A stretch of DNA of 64,000 nt from Pelagibacterium nitratireducens (GCF_037044555.1 NZ_CP146275.1:1716501-1780500), one strand, 5' to 3'; numbered from the stretch's first letter, positions 7,419-14,944 are shown. Notes: generated from the sequence alone by a model not told the origin. Translations and numbers: made by a program.

Positions 7419-8123
7419 ATGACGGCTGCCGCAACCCCAGGCGCTAGCCTTGCGAAGACGGTATCAGCAGGTGTGGGTACGAATGCATCCGACAGACTGA
7501 CTGCTGTTGCGCGGGCACTTTCTGGTGCAGTTCCAGGCGCGGGCTCTGTGCTTGCCGAGGTGATCTCAACCGCAATACCAAACCAACGTTTGGACCGCGT
7601 ATCCGACTTCCTAGTACTCTTGGCCGGCGAAGTGGACCGGCTCTCCGCTGCGGAGAAGCTGCTGCAACCTTCGAACATGCCCTTAGTCGAGGAGGGCATC
7701 GCCCAAGCCGCTAGAGCCTTTACGCAAGCGCGCCGCATATACTTGGCAAGGTGCGTCGCGCATGGGGTTGACGCTGATGAAGTGGACAAGCTCAACGAGT
7801 TGAAAATCCTCCGACTGCTCGATGAGGTTGGTGACGATGACTTACTGCTCTTGGACGCTGTGAGTGACCCACAAGCATCTGAAAAGTTGGAGGCCCTGAA
7901 ACCACCCCAACTCCCTGCAAACGCGCCTGACGAGGACCGTGCCAAAGGTGAGCTCCACCATGCCTCCTTCCGCAAACTGATTGCCATAGGCTTCCTTAGC
8001 TCTGCTCCGTACGCAGATGAGCCGCGGAGAAGGAGACCCAGCAAATATGGGACGCTGGAGGATGGTCCCTACATCAGCGCACTAGGCAGAATGGTTTTGG
8101 CGCGCGTTGGGCTGCGTCAATGA
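7419..8123 (+). CDS. Unknown 234-aa protein, third cargo gene
   Basis: Not recognised. The N-terminal third contains PGAGSVLAEVISTAIPNQRLDRVSDFLVLL, resembling a hydrophobic-helix plus IPNQRxDRxxxFL motif that I associate with uncharacterised proteins near defence genes. The middle is helical (EEGIAQAARAFTQARRIYLA). The C-terminal 60 residues (SFRKLIAIGFLSS, then SKYGTLEDGPYISALGRMVL) resemble a winged-helix-like end. It has its own ribosome-binding site (CCGAGGTGAACGC before ATG), lies 48 bp after the HNH gene on the same strand, and ends 23 bp before the right-hand arm repeats, so it belongs to the island. Confidence 0.65.
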   Translation: MTAAATPGASLAKTVSAGVGTNASDRLTAVARALSGAVPGAGSVLAEVISTAIPNQRLDRVSDFLVLLAGEVDRLSAAEKLLQPSNMPLVEEGIAQAARAFTQARRIYLARCVAHGVDADEVDKLNELKILRLLDEVGDDDLLLLDAVSDPQASEKLEALKPPQLPANAPDEDRAKGELHHASFRKLIAIGFLSSAPYADEPRRRRPSKYGTLEDGPYISALGRMVLARVGLRQ

Positions 8124-8145
8124 TCACGTTTGAGACGGTTGACAG

Positions 8146-8168
8146 CCGCTACAAAACCCCGCTACAAA
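8146..8168 (+). promoter_or_regulatory. Putative integrase arm-binding repeats (right)
   Basis: Two direct copies of CCGCTACAAA at 8146-8155 and 8159-8168 (13-bp pitch), 62 bp before the attR core, in the same orientation as the pair at 162-183. Together with the left pair they give four nonamer copies placed only at the ends of the element, as expected for integrase arm sites. Confidence 0.6.
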
Positions 8169-8230
8169 CGCCTTCATCGACGGGCGAAAAAGCTCAATGA
8201 AATCAACGGTCGGTCGGCAAAATCGCCGTT

Positions 8231-8247
8231 TCTTCTCGACCGCACCA
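8231..8247. repeat. attR core, 17 bp
   Basis: Exact second copy of the tRNA-Leu 3' end (TCTTCTCGACCGCACCA). The sequence to its right is the chromosomal flank that would have followed the tRNA before insertion. Confidence 0.93.
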
Positions 8248-8251
8248 TCTC

Positions 8252-8269
8252 TGGCCCACGGGCCATTTT
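8252..8269 (+). terminator. Probable original tRNA-Leu terminator
   Basis: TGGCC-CACG-GGCCA hairpin followed by TTTT, five bases after attR. A hairpin directly behind the second copy of the tRNA end is what a displaced tRNA terminator would look like. The stem is short and the T-run modest. The rest of 8248-8377 shows nothing else. Confidence 0.45.
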
Positions 8270-8377
8270 CCTTACATCACTCCGTTCATCCTGGACCGCG
8301 TCCAGCAAATGCATGTCCTCGACGCGATCGGGGATGGAAACGGTCTTGCGGTTCGGACACGCGACAAAGCAACGGCT

Positions 8378-8689
8378 CTAGTGGGCGTGCTCGGCGTTCT
8401 TCTTGCGGGTTTCGGCCGCCTTCTTGGCTGAGGCGGAACGTTCGCTGGCCGGACGGTTTGCGCTGGCTTCGCCGCCTTTTTTGCCGCCCTTGCGGGCAGC
8501 TTCGTGAGTGTCCTTGTGTCCTCGGCCCGAGCCCGACTTGTTGCCGCCGCCCGATTCCTTGTTGACGGTGGCCCAGGCGCGCCGCTCGGCTTCATCCTCG
8601 GAAATGCCGCGGTCTTCGTAGCCTTCGGCGATGTGATCGGCCTTGCGTTCCTGTTTGTCAGTGTATTTGGATTTATCTCCACGTGGCAT
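8378..8689 (-). CDS. Small basic KGG-type stress/plasmid-stabilisation-like protein
   Basis: 103 residues, very hydrophilic. The N-terminal half (MPRGDKSKYTDKQERKADHI, then AEGYEDRGISEDEAERRAWATVN) is a helical motif common in small alphaproteobacterial proteins annotated as plasmid-stabilisation-like. The C-terminal half is Gly/Lys/Ala-rich with HEAARKGGKKGG, like KGG stress repeats that may bind nucleic acid. Start chosen at ATG 8689, eight bases after AAAGGAG; ATG 8695 sits too close to that site. Single gene on the chromosome side of attR. Confidence 0.65.
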   Translation of the reverse strand: MPRGDKSKYTDKQERKADHIAEGYEDRGISEDEAERRAWATVNKESGGGNKSGSGRGHKDTHEAARKGGKKGGEASANRPASERSASAKKAAETRKKNAEHAH

Positions 8690-9028
8690 GGCCATGTCTC
8701 CTTTTTCACGTCTGTCGCTCAAAGGCGTTGGGCGGGCCAAGGTTCCGGATTCGCCTCACAGATCATAAGGGCGTCAGAGGTGTTTTTGCATGTCTGCCGC
8801 GCTTCGATCACCCGGAGCTGGAGGTTGGGTCGAAGGCGCGGGGCCGTACCGGCAAAATCGGTGCATGCTCGGTCGGATGGGTCCGAAATGCCCGAATTCC
8901 GGCAATCTATCGCCGATCACATTCTCGTCATCATCGTCCAAGAGGGTTGCGGGATTGGGTTTGCGAAAACCCGACAAATTGAGTTCGTCTCCGAGAGGCG
9001 TTCCACACCGAACGGAAAAGGACACAAA

Positions 9029-9439
9029 ATGGGTATTCGAAACACCATGACCGCACTGGCCGCCAGCGTCATATTCGCAGCAAGCGCAGGCGGTGCGGTT
9101 CTGGCTCAGGACGCCGCACCGGCAACTCCTGAGCAGCCCCCCATGGCGGCGCCTGCCACTGATTTTGACCAAAGTCAGATTGAGTCATTCGCGGTCGCTT
9201 ACGTTCAAATCATGGATATCGGCATGCAGGCGGAACAGCAGCTGCAAAGCGCCGAGACCGACGACGACCGGGCAGTCATCCAGATGATGGCCCAGGAGCA
9301 AATGGCGAGCACAGTTGAAAGCACCGATGGCATTTCGGTCGATGAGTACAACGCCATTCTGACAGCGGCACAGGCCGATCCGGTATTTGCCGAAGAAGTC
9401 GGGGGCGCCATCGAGGCGATTGTCCAGCCGGCGAACTGA
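9029..9439 (+). CDS. Secreted DUF4168 protein
   Basis: 136 residues. A signal peptide (MGIRNTMTALAASVIFAASA, cleavage likely after VLAQ) is followed by an Ala/Pro-rich linker and a DUF4168 helical domain (FDQSQIESFAVAYVQIMDIG, VDEYNAILTAAQADPVF). The periplasmic function is unknown in this family. ATG 9029 is preceded by GGAAAAGGACACAAA. It is followed after 40 bp by a small lipoprotein gene on the same strand. Confidence 0.8.
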   Translation: MGIRNTMTALAASVIFAASAGGAVLAQDAAPATPEQPPMAAPATDFDQSQIESFAVAYVQIMDIGMQAEQQLQSAETDDDRAVIQMMAQEQMASTVESTDGISVDEYNAILTAAQADPVFAEEVGGAIEAIVQPAN

Positions 9440-9479
9440 CCATCCCAATCAACCGTGCATTAAACAGGGAGAGACAAAA

Positions 9480-9614
9480 ATGCGCAAAATTCTTGCTGTA
9501 CTTGCATTGCCACTATTATTGGCGGCTGCCGCATGCGACATGCCGCCATCCGAGGACGGCGGGGTTCCCCCTGCTGCGACAGGCATGACGTCGGCGCCGG
9601 GCCCGCAAGGGTAA
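9480..9614 (+). CDS. Small lipoprotein, 44 aa
   Basis: MRKILAVLALPLLLAAAAC has a charged start, a hydrophobic core and a Cys at 19 preceded by Ala residues, an acceptable lipobox. The mature part is only about 26 residues and Pro/Gly-rich (entericidin-like in size). A good GGGAGAGAC ribosome-binding site precedes ATG 9480. Function unknown. Confidence 0.6.
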   Translation: MRKILAVLALPLLLAAAACDMPPSEDGGVPPAATGMTSAPGPQG

Positions 9615-9770
9615 CTGGCATCGAACGGAAAGGGGTGTCGGGTCAGATGCTCCTTTCTGTGACGTCCGGCGTTGGACGCGGAGGTGTTGCAGATTTGTCG
9701 CGGTCCCGGCCAGGATCGCTAAAAAGCCGCAATCGGGCCGTCATGGGGCGGAATTATGGTGAGAGAAGTT

Positions 9771-9787
9771 TTAACCCTTGTGGTTAA
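9771..9787. promoter_or_regulatory. Palindrome TTAACC-N5-GGTTAA
   Basis: Perfect 6-5-6 inverted repeat 41 bp before the start of the L,D-transpeptidase gene, in an otherwise gene-free 213-bp interval. Size and position fit a dimeric regulator's operator overlapping the promoter. The regulator is unknown. Confidence 0.4.
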
Positions 9788-9827
9788 TTATTGCTCACGT
9801 TGTTGATTCTTGCCTGGGTAGCTATCG

Positions 9828-10463
9828 ATGAGCCTGACACGCCGCGGATTTCTTGTAGGGCTTCCGCTTTTTCTGGCTGCGTGTTCAACGCGCACCTCTT
9901 CTTCCGTTTCTTCCATGTCCATGGTCAATGCTTACGGGCCCGTGACCGATGAGCCGTTCCCGCTCGCCGCGCTGAACGCACGGCTTATAAAGCCGGAGTT
10001 GCGGCGGCAGCGCGTAGATTATGAGACCAACCATCCCAAGGGCACTATCGTCGTCGATACGCCCGCCCGCTTTCTTTATCTTGTCGAAGATGAGGGCAAG
10101 GCGATGCGTTATGGCGTCGGTGTCGGACGCGAAGGGCTTGCGCTGCGCGGCAATGCCTATATCGGGCGCAAGGCGGAGTGGCCGAGCTGGACACCCACCG
10201 CCAACATGCTGCGCCGCGATCCCGAGGCCAACGGGCCTTATCGCAACGGCATGGCCGGCGGGCCGAACAATCCTTTGGGAGCCCGCGCGCTTTATCTTTA
10301 CCGGAGCGGCGGGGACACGATGTTCCGCATCCATGGCACCAACCAGCCGCAATCGATCGGGCTGGCGATGTCGTCGGGCTGCATTCGCATGCTCAATCAC
10401 GATATCATCGACCTTTACGAGCGCGTGCCCTCGGGTACCCGCGTGGTGGTCATCCAGGCCTGA
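9828..10463 (+). CDS. L,D-transpeptidase (YkuD/ErfK family), lipoprotein
   Basis: 211 residues. It forms 3-3 peptidoglycan cross-links or attaches proteins to the wall in the periplasm. The N-terminus SLTRRGFLVGLPLFLAAC combines a twin-arginine-like RRGF with a lipobox ending in Cys19. The YkuD domain runs about 72-210: strand GTIVVDTPARFLYLV, then FRIHGTNQPQSIG and SSGCIRMLNHDI, giving the catalytic His and Cys. Length is typical. Start ATG 9828. Confidence 0.9.
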   Translation: MSLTRRGFLVGLPLFLAACSTRTSSSVSSMSMVNAYGPVTDEPFPLAALNARLIKPELRRQRVDYETNHPKGTIVVDTPARFLYLVEDEGKAMRYGVGVGREGLALRGNAYIGRKAEWPSWTPTANMLRRDPEANGPYRNGMAGGPNNPLGARALYLYRSGGDTMFRIHGTNQPQSIGLAMSSGCIRMLNHDIIDLYERVPSGTRVVVIQA

Positions 10464-10494
10464 AGCCTGATCCAATCAGATTTCGCACGGCTCT

Positions 10495-11079
10495 TCAGAC
10501 CTCTGAGGAGCCGTTTTTCGTGAAAGGCTTGCTCAAATATTTGCTGCCGGGCAGTCCGAACCGCCAGGGCAGGTCGACGGCTTTGGTAATACCGATGCGC
10601 GGGCCGGTGAGGATCGGCCCCTCGACAGGGGCCGGGGTGAAGCTGAAAGGCGGATCGGACAAGGGACGGTCGTTGTGGCTAAGATCGATGCCGAGCGCCT
10701 GTGTCAGCCGCCCTGGACCCGCGCAGAGCTTTCGCGTGTCCGAGAGGCCGCGCCGGCCGATCATCTCCTCTATTCCCTCGATAGGCACGAGCGCGCGGAT
10801 GAGGACGGCACTGCCGGGACGGCACACGAAATTGACGCACCAGTGGATGCCATAGCTGCGATAGACATAGACGGTGCCCGGTCTGCCAAACATCGGCTTG
10901 TTGCGGGGCGTGGGGCCGCGAAAACTGTGCGACGCGGGTTCGTCCCGAGCGTAGGCCTCGGTCTCGACAATAGTGCCGCCGATGCCATCGACCAGAAATC
11001 GGGCTCCGATCAGGCGTTTGGCGACGGCCACAGCGTCGTCGTCGAAATAGTGCTTGATGGAGGACGGGTCGGCGGCCAT
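10495..11079 (-). CDS. 3-methyladenine DNA glycosylase (AAG/MPG type)
   Basis: 194 residues. It removes alkylated purines from DNA for base-excision repair. AAG-family signatures: AKRLIGARFLV, GTIVETEAYARDEPASHSF with the catalytic Glu, GRPGTVYVYRSYGIHWCVNF, and CAGPGRLTQALGI. Bacterial members are usually about 190-210 residues. Transcribed against the L,D-transpeptidase (31-bp convergent gap) and 14 bp downstream of the diguanylate cyclase gene, probably cotranscribed with it. Confidence 0.92.
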   Translation of the reverse strand: MAADPSSIKHYFDDDAVAVAKRLIGARFLVDGIGGTIVETEAYARDEPASHSFRGPTPRNKPMFGRPGTVYVYRSYGIHWCVNFVCRPGSAVLIRALVPIEGIEEMIGRRGLSDTRKLCAGPGRLTQALGIDLSHNDRPLSDPPFSFTPAPVEGPILTGPRIGITKAVDLPWRFGLPGSKYLSKPFTKNGSSEV

Positions 11080-11093
11080 GGGCCTAGATAGCC

Positions 11094-11879
11094 TCAGGCA
11101 TCGAGGATTGCAAAGCCGGCCCCGCTGTTTGTGCAGCCGATCAGCCTGACAGTGTTGCGCCCTTCGTTCTTGGCGGCATAGAGCCGCTCGTCGGCCAGCT
11201 TGAACAAGTCCTCAAAGCCGGTGCGGCGATCGAACACCACGCCGCCGACGCTCACAGAAAGCTGATGGCGATGACCATCGGCAACGAAGGCCAGCTTTTC
11301 GACGGCGCGGCGGAGCCGCTCGGCCACGGTCTCGGCGCCATAGCGGTCGACAACGGGCAGGAAGACGCCGAACTCCTCGCCGCCCAGCCGCCCCACATTA
11401 TCGCCGGCGCGCACCGAGGAGCGGATGGCCCGGGCGATCAGGGTCAGGGCGATATCGCCATTGTGATGACCGAAGCGATCGTTGACCTGCTTGAAATTGT
11501 CGGCGTCGATGATGAGCAAGGCGCCGTGGACGTGATCGCCCTGAGGAACCAGTGCTTCGAGCCGCGCTTCGACCAGTGCCGTAAAGGCAGTCCGGTTGAG
11601 GCAATTGGTCAGCCCGTCGGTGGCGGCGAGAAGGCCGAGCTGGCGGTTGGCAGACGCCAACTCGCGCAGCTTGAGAGAAAAATAGAGAAAGAACGGTGCG
11701 GCCAGCCCGAGTGGCACGACGATGGCCGCAAAGACAGCGCGGATCTGAATTTCCATGGGAAAGGCCGCAAATGTCACGACGTTGTAACCGAGCGCCACCA
11801 GAACGCAGAACAGCGGGCCGCAAACCGTCCACCCGGCGATGGGCATCCATCCTTTGAGCCTAGGGCCACCGATACGCAT
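11094..11879 (-). CDS. Membrane-bound diguanylate cyclase (GGDEF)
   Basis: 261 residues. It makes c-di-GMP from two GTP. Two N-terminal membrane helices (GPLFCVLVALGYNVVTFAAF; AVFAAIVVPLGLAAPFFLYF) are followed by a short linker and a GGDEF domain from ATDGLTNCLNR. The active motif is GGEEF, with the inhibitory-site RAGD five residues upstream, so product feedback is likely. Start chosen at ATG 11879, behind GGAGGCTGGA, rather than the upstream TTG 11903. No sensory domain beyond the membrane part. Confidence 0.92.
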   Translation of the reverse strand: MRIGGPRLKGWMPIAGWTVCGPLFCVLVALGYNVVTFAAFPMEIQIRAVFAAIVVPLGLAAPFFLYFSLKLRELASANRQLGLLAATDGLTNCLNRTAFTALVEARLEALVPQGDHVHGALLIIDADNFKQVNDRFGHHNGDIALTLIARAIRSSVRAGDNVGRLGGEEFGVFLPVVDRYGAETVAERLRRAVEKLAFVADGHRHQLSVSVGGVVFDRRTGFEDLFKLADERLYAAKNEGRNTVRLIGCTNSGAGFAILDA

Positions 11880-12082
11880 TCCAGCCTCCGTTGCATGGAG
11901 CAACGTGATGGGTATGACGATAAGGTCGCCCTTATATGGCTTTAGGCTAAACTACTTAGCGGGCGGCGGTGGCGGGCAGCTGCCATGCGATTGCGCTGTG
12001 GCAAATGGCAGGCGGATGGGTTACGCCATAGCCAGGAACCAAGAGTCGCGCGCCCTGCGCAATAACCGGGAAGGAGAGTTGC

Positions 12083-13492
12083 ATGGAAGACGCTGCATCG
12101 ACCGGACCGGAACCCGACGAAATTCCCGAAACCATCTATGACGGGAACGGCCGGCTCCGTTCCGATTGGTACGAGGCGCTGCGCGCCGAGATCGACACAG
12201 GGGATGCCGAGGCTCTGCGCAAGCGTATGGAGCCGCTCCATGAATCGGAAACCGGCGACGTCATCGAGGCGCTGCCGGCTGATGATCGGGTGCGGCTGGT
12301 CATGCTGCTGGGCCATGCCTTCGATTATTCGGCGCTGACCGAGGTCGACGATTCGGTTCGTATCGAGCTGATGGAAGAATTGCCAAATGCCGAGATCGCG
12401 CGCGGCGTCGCCGATCTCGACAATGACGATGCCGTTTATATTCTCGAGGATATCGATGCTGCGGACCGGGACGAAATTCTGGCCCAGATGCCGGCTTTCG
12501 ATCGCATCTCGCTCAAACGAAGCCTGGATTTCCCCGAGGATTCCGCCGGACGGCGGATGCAGACCGAATTCATTGCCATTCCGCCGTTCTGGACGGTAGG
12601 GCAAACCATCGACTATCTGCGGACCAATGACGATCTGCCCGACGATTTTTATCAGATCTATGTCGTAGATCCCGGGTTCAACCTGCTTGGCACCATCCCG
12701 CTCGACCGCATTCTTCGGGTTCAGCGGGCGACACGCATCGAAGAGATCATGAACACCCAGATCCGCCAGATCGATGCTACGCTCGATCAGGAAGAGGCGG
12801 CGCGCATCTTCGAGCGCTACGATCAGATCGAAGTCGCCGTTGTCGATGAGAGCAAGCGGCTGGTGGGCGTCCTGACGATCGACGATATCGTTGACGTCAT
12901 CAATGAAGAAGCCAATGAGGATATCCATCGTCTCGGCGGTGTGGGTGACGAAGACATTTCGCGCACGGTGCCCGGCGTTGTGCGCAGCCGGGCGACGTGG
13001 CTGCTGGTCAATCTGGGCACCGCCACGCTGGCGTCGCTGGTCATCGGGCTCTTTGACGGCACCATCGAGCAGATGGTTGCTCTGGCGGTTCTTATGCCCA
13101 TCGTTGCTTCGATGGGCGGGGTTGCAGGCACGCAGACCATGACGGTCACCGTTCGGGCCATATCGCAAAGGGAACTCGACAGGAACAACGCCTGGCGGCT
13201 GATCCGACGCGAATTGCTCGTCGGGCTGACCAACGGTGTGATCTTTGCCGTGCTCCTCGGGGTGATCACCGGGTTCCGGTTTGCCAACCCGGCGCTCGGG
13301 ATGGTGATCGGCTTGGCCATGGTGGTCAACATGATCGTTGCCGGGGGCTGCGGAATTCTCATCCCGATGCTTCTCAACAGGCTTAAGATCGATCCGGCCG
13401 TGGCCTCCTCGACCTTTGTGATGACCTTTACCGATGTGATCGGCTTTTTCGCCTTCCTGACCCTGGCGGGCTGGTGGTTCGGACTGTTCTGA
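12083..13492 (+). CDS. mgtE: Magnesium transporter MgtE
   Basis: 469 residues. A Mg2+ channel in the inner membrane. Domain order is that of the family: acidic superhelical MgtE-N (about 40-150), two CBS domains (about 155-280, e.g. VVDESKRLVGVLTIDDIVDV) that sense cytosolic Mg2+, then five membrane helices from WLLVNLGTATLASLV. The pore Asp lies in VMTFTDVIGF. A GGGAAGGAGAGTTGC ribosome-binding site precedes ATG 12083. The 200-bp upstream region shows no recognisable M-box. Confidence 0.95.
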   Translation: MEDAASTGPEPDEIPETIYDGNGRLRSDWYEALRAEIDTGDAEALRKRMEPLHESETGDVIEALPADDRVRLVMLLGHAFDYSALTEVDDSVRIELMEELPNAEIARGVADLDNDDAVYILEDIDAADRDEILAQMPAFDRISLKRSLDFPEDSAGRRMQTEFIAIPPFWTVGQTIDYLRTNDDLPDDFYQIYVVDPGFNLLGTIPLDRILRVQRATRIEEIMNTQIRQIDATLDQEEAARIFERYDQIEVAVVDESKRLVGVLTIDDIVDVINEEANEDIHRLGGVGDEDISRTVPGVVRSRATWLLVNLGTATLASLVIGLFDGTIEQMVALAVLMPIVASMGGVAGTQTMTVTVRAISQRELDRNNAWRLIRRELLVGLTNGVIFAVLLGVITGFRFANPALGMVIGLAMVVNMIVAGGCGILIPMLLNRLKIDPAVASSTFVMTFTDVIGFFAFLTLAGWWFGLF

Positions 13493-13647
13493 GTGCGATT
13501 CGCCCGTCATGCGAATATTGCAAGTGAGATTTGCGCGAATGTGGCTCAATCATGGCTTGCGGAACCGGCTTTGGGTAGTTAATTAGGCGTTACCGGTGAG
13601 TGGCGGCAATCGCGCTCACCGCTTTTGCAACAGCGCAAGGAGCTTGC

Positions 13648-13749
13648 ATGCGTAGCCAATCCAAGGCCGTATGCTGGCGGGCTGCAAGTTGGACATGTGT
13701 CGGCTTGATCTCGCTCGGTTTCATTGTCTCTGTCATTGCTGGCGCCTGA
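13648..13749 (+). CDS. 33-aa single-span membrane micro-protein
   Basis: ATG 13648 to TGA 13747-13749, preceded by AAGGAGCTTGC, a good ribosome-binding site at ideal spacing. The peptide has a basic N-terminus (MRSQSKAVCWR) and one hydrophobic helix (VGLISLGFIVSVIAGA) ending at the C-terminus. A terminator hairpin follows at 13786-13822, so a discrete short transcript is plausible. No family recognised. Confidence 0.5.
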   Translation: MRSQSKAVCWRAASWTCVGLISLGFIVSVIAGA

Positions 13750-13785
13750 TACGGCCTTTCGGCAACAGACAGATTCAGATACGAC

Positions 13786-13822
13786 AATGGGGTGCCCGGA
13801 AACGGTCGCCCCATTTTCTTTT
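13786..13822 (+). terminator. Rho-independent terminator
   Basis: AATGGGGTG / CGCCCCATT hairpin (13786-13794 with 13807-13815) followed by TTCTTTTT. It would end the 33-aa micro-gene transcript and lies just before the DUF1489 start at 13836. Confidence 0.7.
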
Positions 13823-13835
13823 TGGGTGGTTCCCC

Positions 13836-14258
13836 ATGCATATCATCAAGCTCTGTGTTGGCGTTTCCTCGGTGGAGGAGTTGATCGAATGGCGCGCGCT
13901 GCGCCGCGAGCAAGGCTTCGGACGCCCCGACGGGCTTAATGTCCATCGCACCCGCATGATGCCCAAAAGGGCCGACGAGATTGTGGGACAGGGATCGTTA
14001 TACTGGGTTATTGCCGGTGCGGTGCGTGCGCGTCAGGTGATTGCCGACCTCAAGGCTGAAACCGACGGGGAGGGGCGGTCGTGTTGCGACATCCTTCTTG
14101 AGCCCGATCTGATCCGCACAGCGCCTTATCCGCGTCGGCCATTCCAGGGTTGGCGCTATCTGCAGGCCAAGGACGCGCCACCCGATCTTGCCCGGGCGGG
14201 AGAGGAAACGCCGCCCGAAGGCATGGCCGAAGAGCTGGCCCAACTGGGGCTGCTTTAA
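13836..14258 (+). CDS. DUF1489 family protein
   Basis: 140 residues, typical length. A conserved cytosolic alphaproteobacterial family of unknown function: MHIIKLCVGVSSVEELIEWR, HRTRMMPKRADEIVGQGSLY, WVIAGAVRARQVI, PRRPFQGWRYLQAKDAPPDL. Start ATG 13836 matches the family start. Monocistronic by context. Confidence 0.85.
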   Translation: MHIIKLCVGVSSVEELIEWRALRREQGFGRPDGLNVHRTRMMPKRADEIVGQGSLYWVIAGAVRARQVIADLKAETDGEGRSCCDILLEPDLIRTAPYPRRPFQGWRYLQAKDAPPDLARAGEETPPEGMAEELAQLGLL

Positions 14259-14355
14259 GCCGGTTCAATGACCTCGTGCCTTAGTTTCCTGAAGCTGGAA
14301 CTCCACAGACTCCATTCCGTTGACTCTTCAGTGCAACCAGCGACGGAGATTTACA

Positions 14356-14757
14356 ATGGATCCGAGAACGGACAACGGGCTTGAAGCCCGCGATCTGGAT
14401 CGCCGCGAAAGCGGCAATCTGATCGGGAGCGACAAGGTTGAAGGTACTGCGGTTTACAGCCTGGCCAATGACAAGATCGGCACCATCGAACGGGTCATGA
14501 TCGACAAGGTCAGCGGCAAGGTTGGCTATGCGGTTCTCAGCTTTGGCGGGTTTCTGGGCATCGGGGACGACCATTACCCGATCCCGTGGGCCAAACTGAC
14601 CTATGACGAAAGCATTGGCGGATACCGTACCGACATCTCCAAGGCAGACCTTGATGCCGCACCGCGCTACGAACCCGACGATGACTTTGCCTGGGATGAC
14701 CGCCAGCGGGCCATGGACATCTACACCTATTACGGGGTGCCCCCCTATTGGATTTGA
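14356..14757 (+). CDS. PRC-barrel domain protein
   Basis: 133 residues. The PRC-barrel lies at about 20-95 (NLIGSDKVEGTAVYSLANDK, GTIERVMIDKVSGKVGYAVL, FLGIGDDHYPIPWAKLTYD), a small beta-barrel used in RNA processing and photosystem assembly and widespread as stand-alone rhizobial stress proteins. The C-terminus is acidic and aromatic (WDDRQRAMDIYTYYGVPPYW). ATG 14356 follows GACGGAGATTTACA. Confidence 0.88.
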   Translation: MDPRTDNGLEARDLDRRESGNLIGSDKVEGTAVYSLANDKIGTIERVMIDKVSGKVGYAVLSFGGFLGIGDDHYPIPWAKLTYDESIGGYRTDISKADLDAAPRYEPDDDFAWDDRQRAMDIYTYYGVPPYWI

Positions 14758-14784
14758 TCTGATCGGGCCATGTCTGCGATTCGA

Positions 14785-14817
14785 AATGACCAGCGCGGGC
14801 AAACTGGGCTGGTCATT
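14785..14817 (+). terminator. Hairpin behind the PRC-barrel gene
   Basis: Perfect 10-bp stem AATGACCAGC / GCTGGTCATT (14785-14794, 14808-14817) with a 13-base loop, 27 bp after the PRC-barrel stop. The following T-run is short (CGTTTAT), so termination may be partial. Confidence 0.55.
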
Positions 14818-14944
14818 CGTTTATAAAATGTAAATCAAATACGAACTAAGGTGGGGCGAACGCGCAAAATTCGTACTTGTGCGGGTTTTGTTAAGCACAC
14901 AAGCTGTGCAACGCTTTTGGGGGCAAGGGTTAGAGTCGGATCAA

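Larger units (their letters stand above)
81..8247 (+). mobile_element. Integrative element in tRNA-Leu carrying Shedu defence cargo
   Basis: The element is bounded by an exact 17-bp direct repeat, TCTTCTCGACCGCACCA, at 81-97 (3' end of tRNA-Leu) and 8231-8247. It begins with a tyrosine integrase read away from the tRNA, the classic layout of a tRNA-targeted island. Contents in order are integrase, decayed BRO-N/Rha antirepressor, ParB-fold protein, serine recombinase, micro-ORF, Shedu nuclease, HNH-like protein and an unknown protein. There are no phage structural, packaging or conjugation genes, so it is a small non-autonomous or satellite-like island rather than a prophage. Boundaries are seen directly; mobility is inferred. 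Confidence 0.93.

Noticed and set aside
81..8247. Complete prophage
   Set aside because: There are no terminase, capsid, tail, lysis or replication genes; the only phage-like gene is a broken antirepressor.
9771..9787. CtrA binding site
   Set aside because: The CtrA consensus needs TTAA-N7-TTAA; here the two TTAA are nine bases apart.
11942..12082. Mg2+-sensing riboswitch (M-box or mgtA-type leader) before mgtE
   Set aside because: Only about 140-200 bp of leader, and I could not find the conserved core sequences or a matching stem set.
11942..13549. 535-codon open frame antisense to mgtE
   Set aside because: It mirrors the mgtE coding frame, is His/Asp/Arg-rich as expected from a shadow of a GC-rich gene, and has no recognisable domain. 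The same reasoning removes the long antisense frames over clpA, gatB, ppk, ppx and topA.
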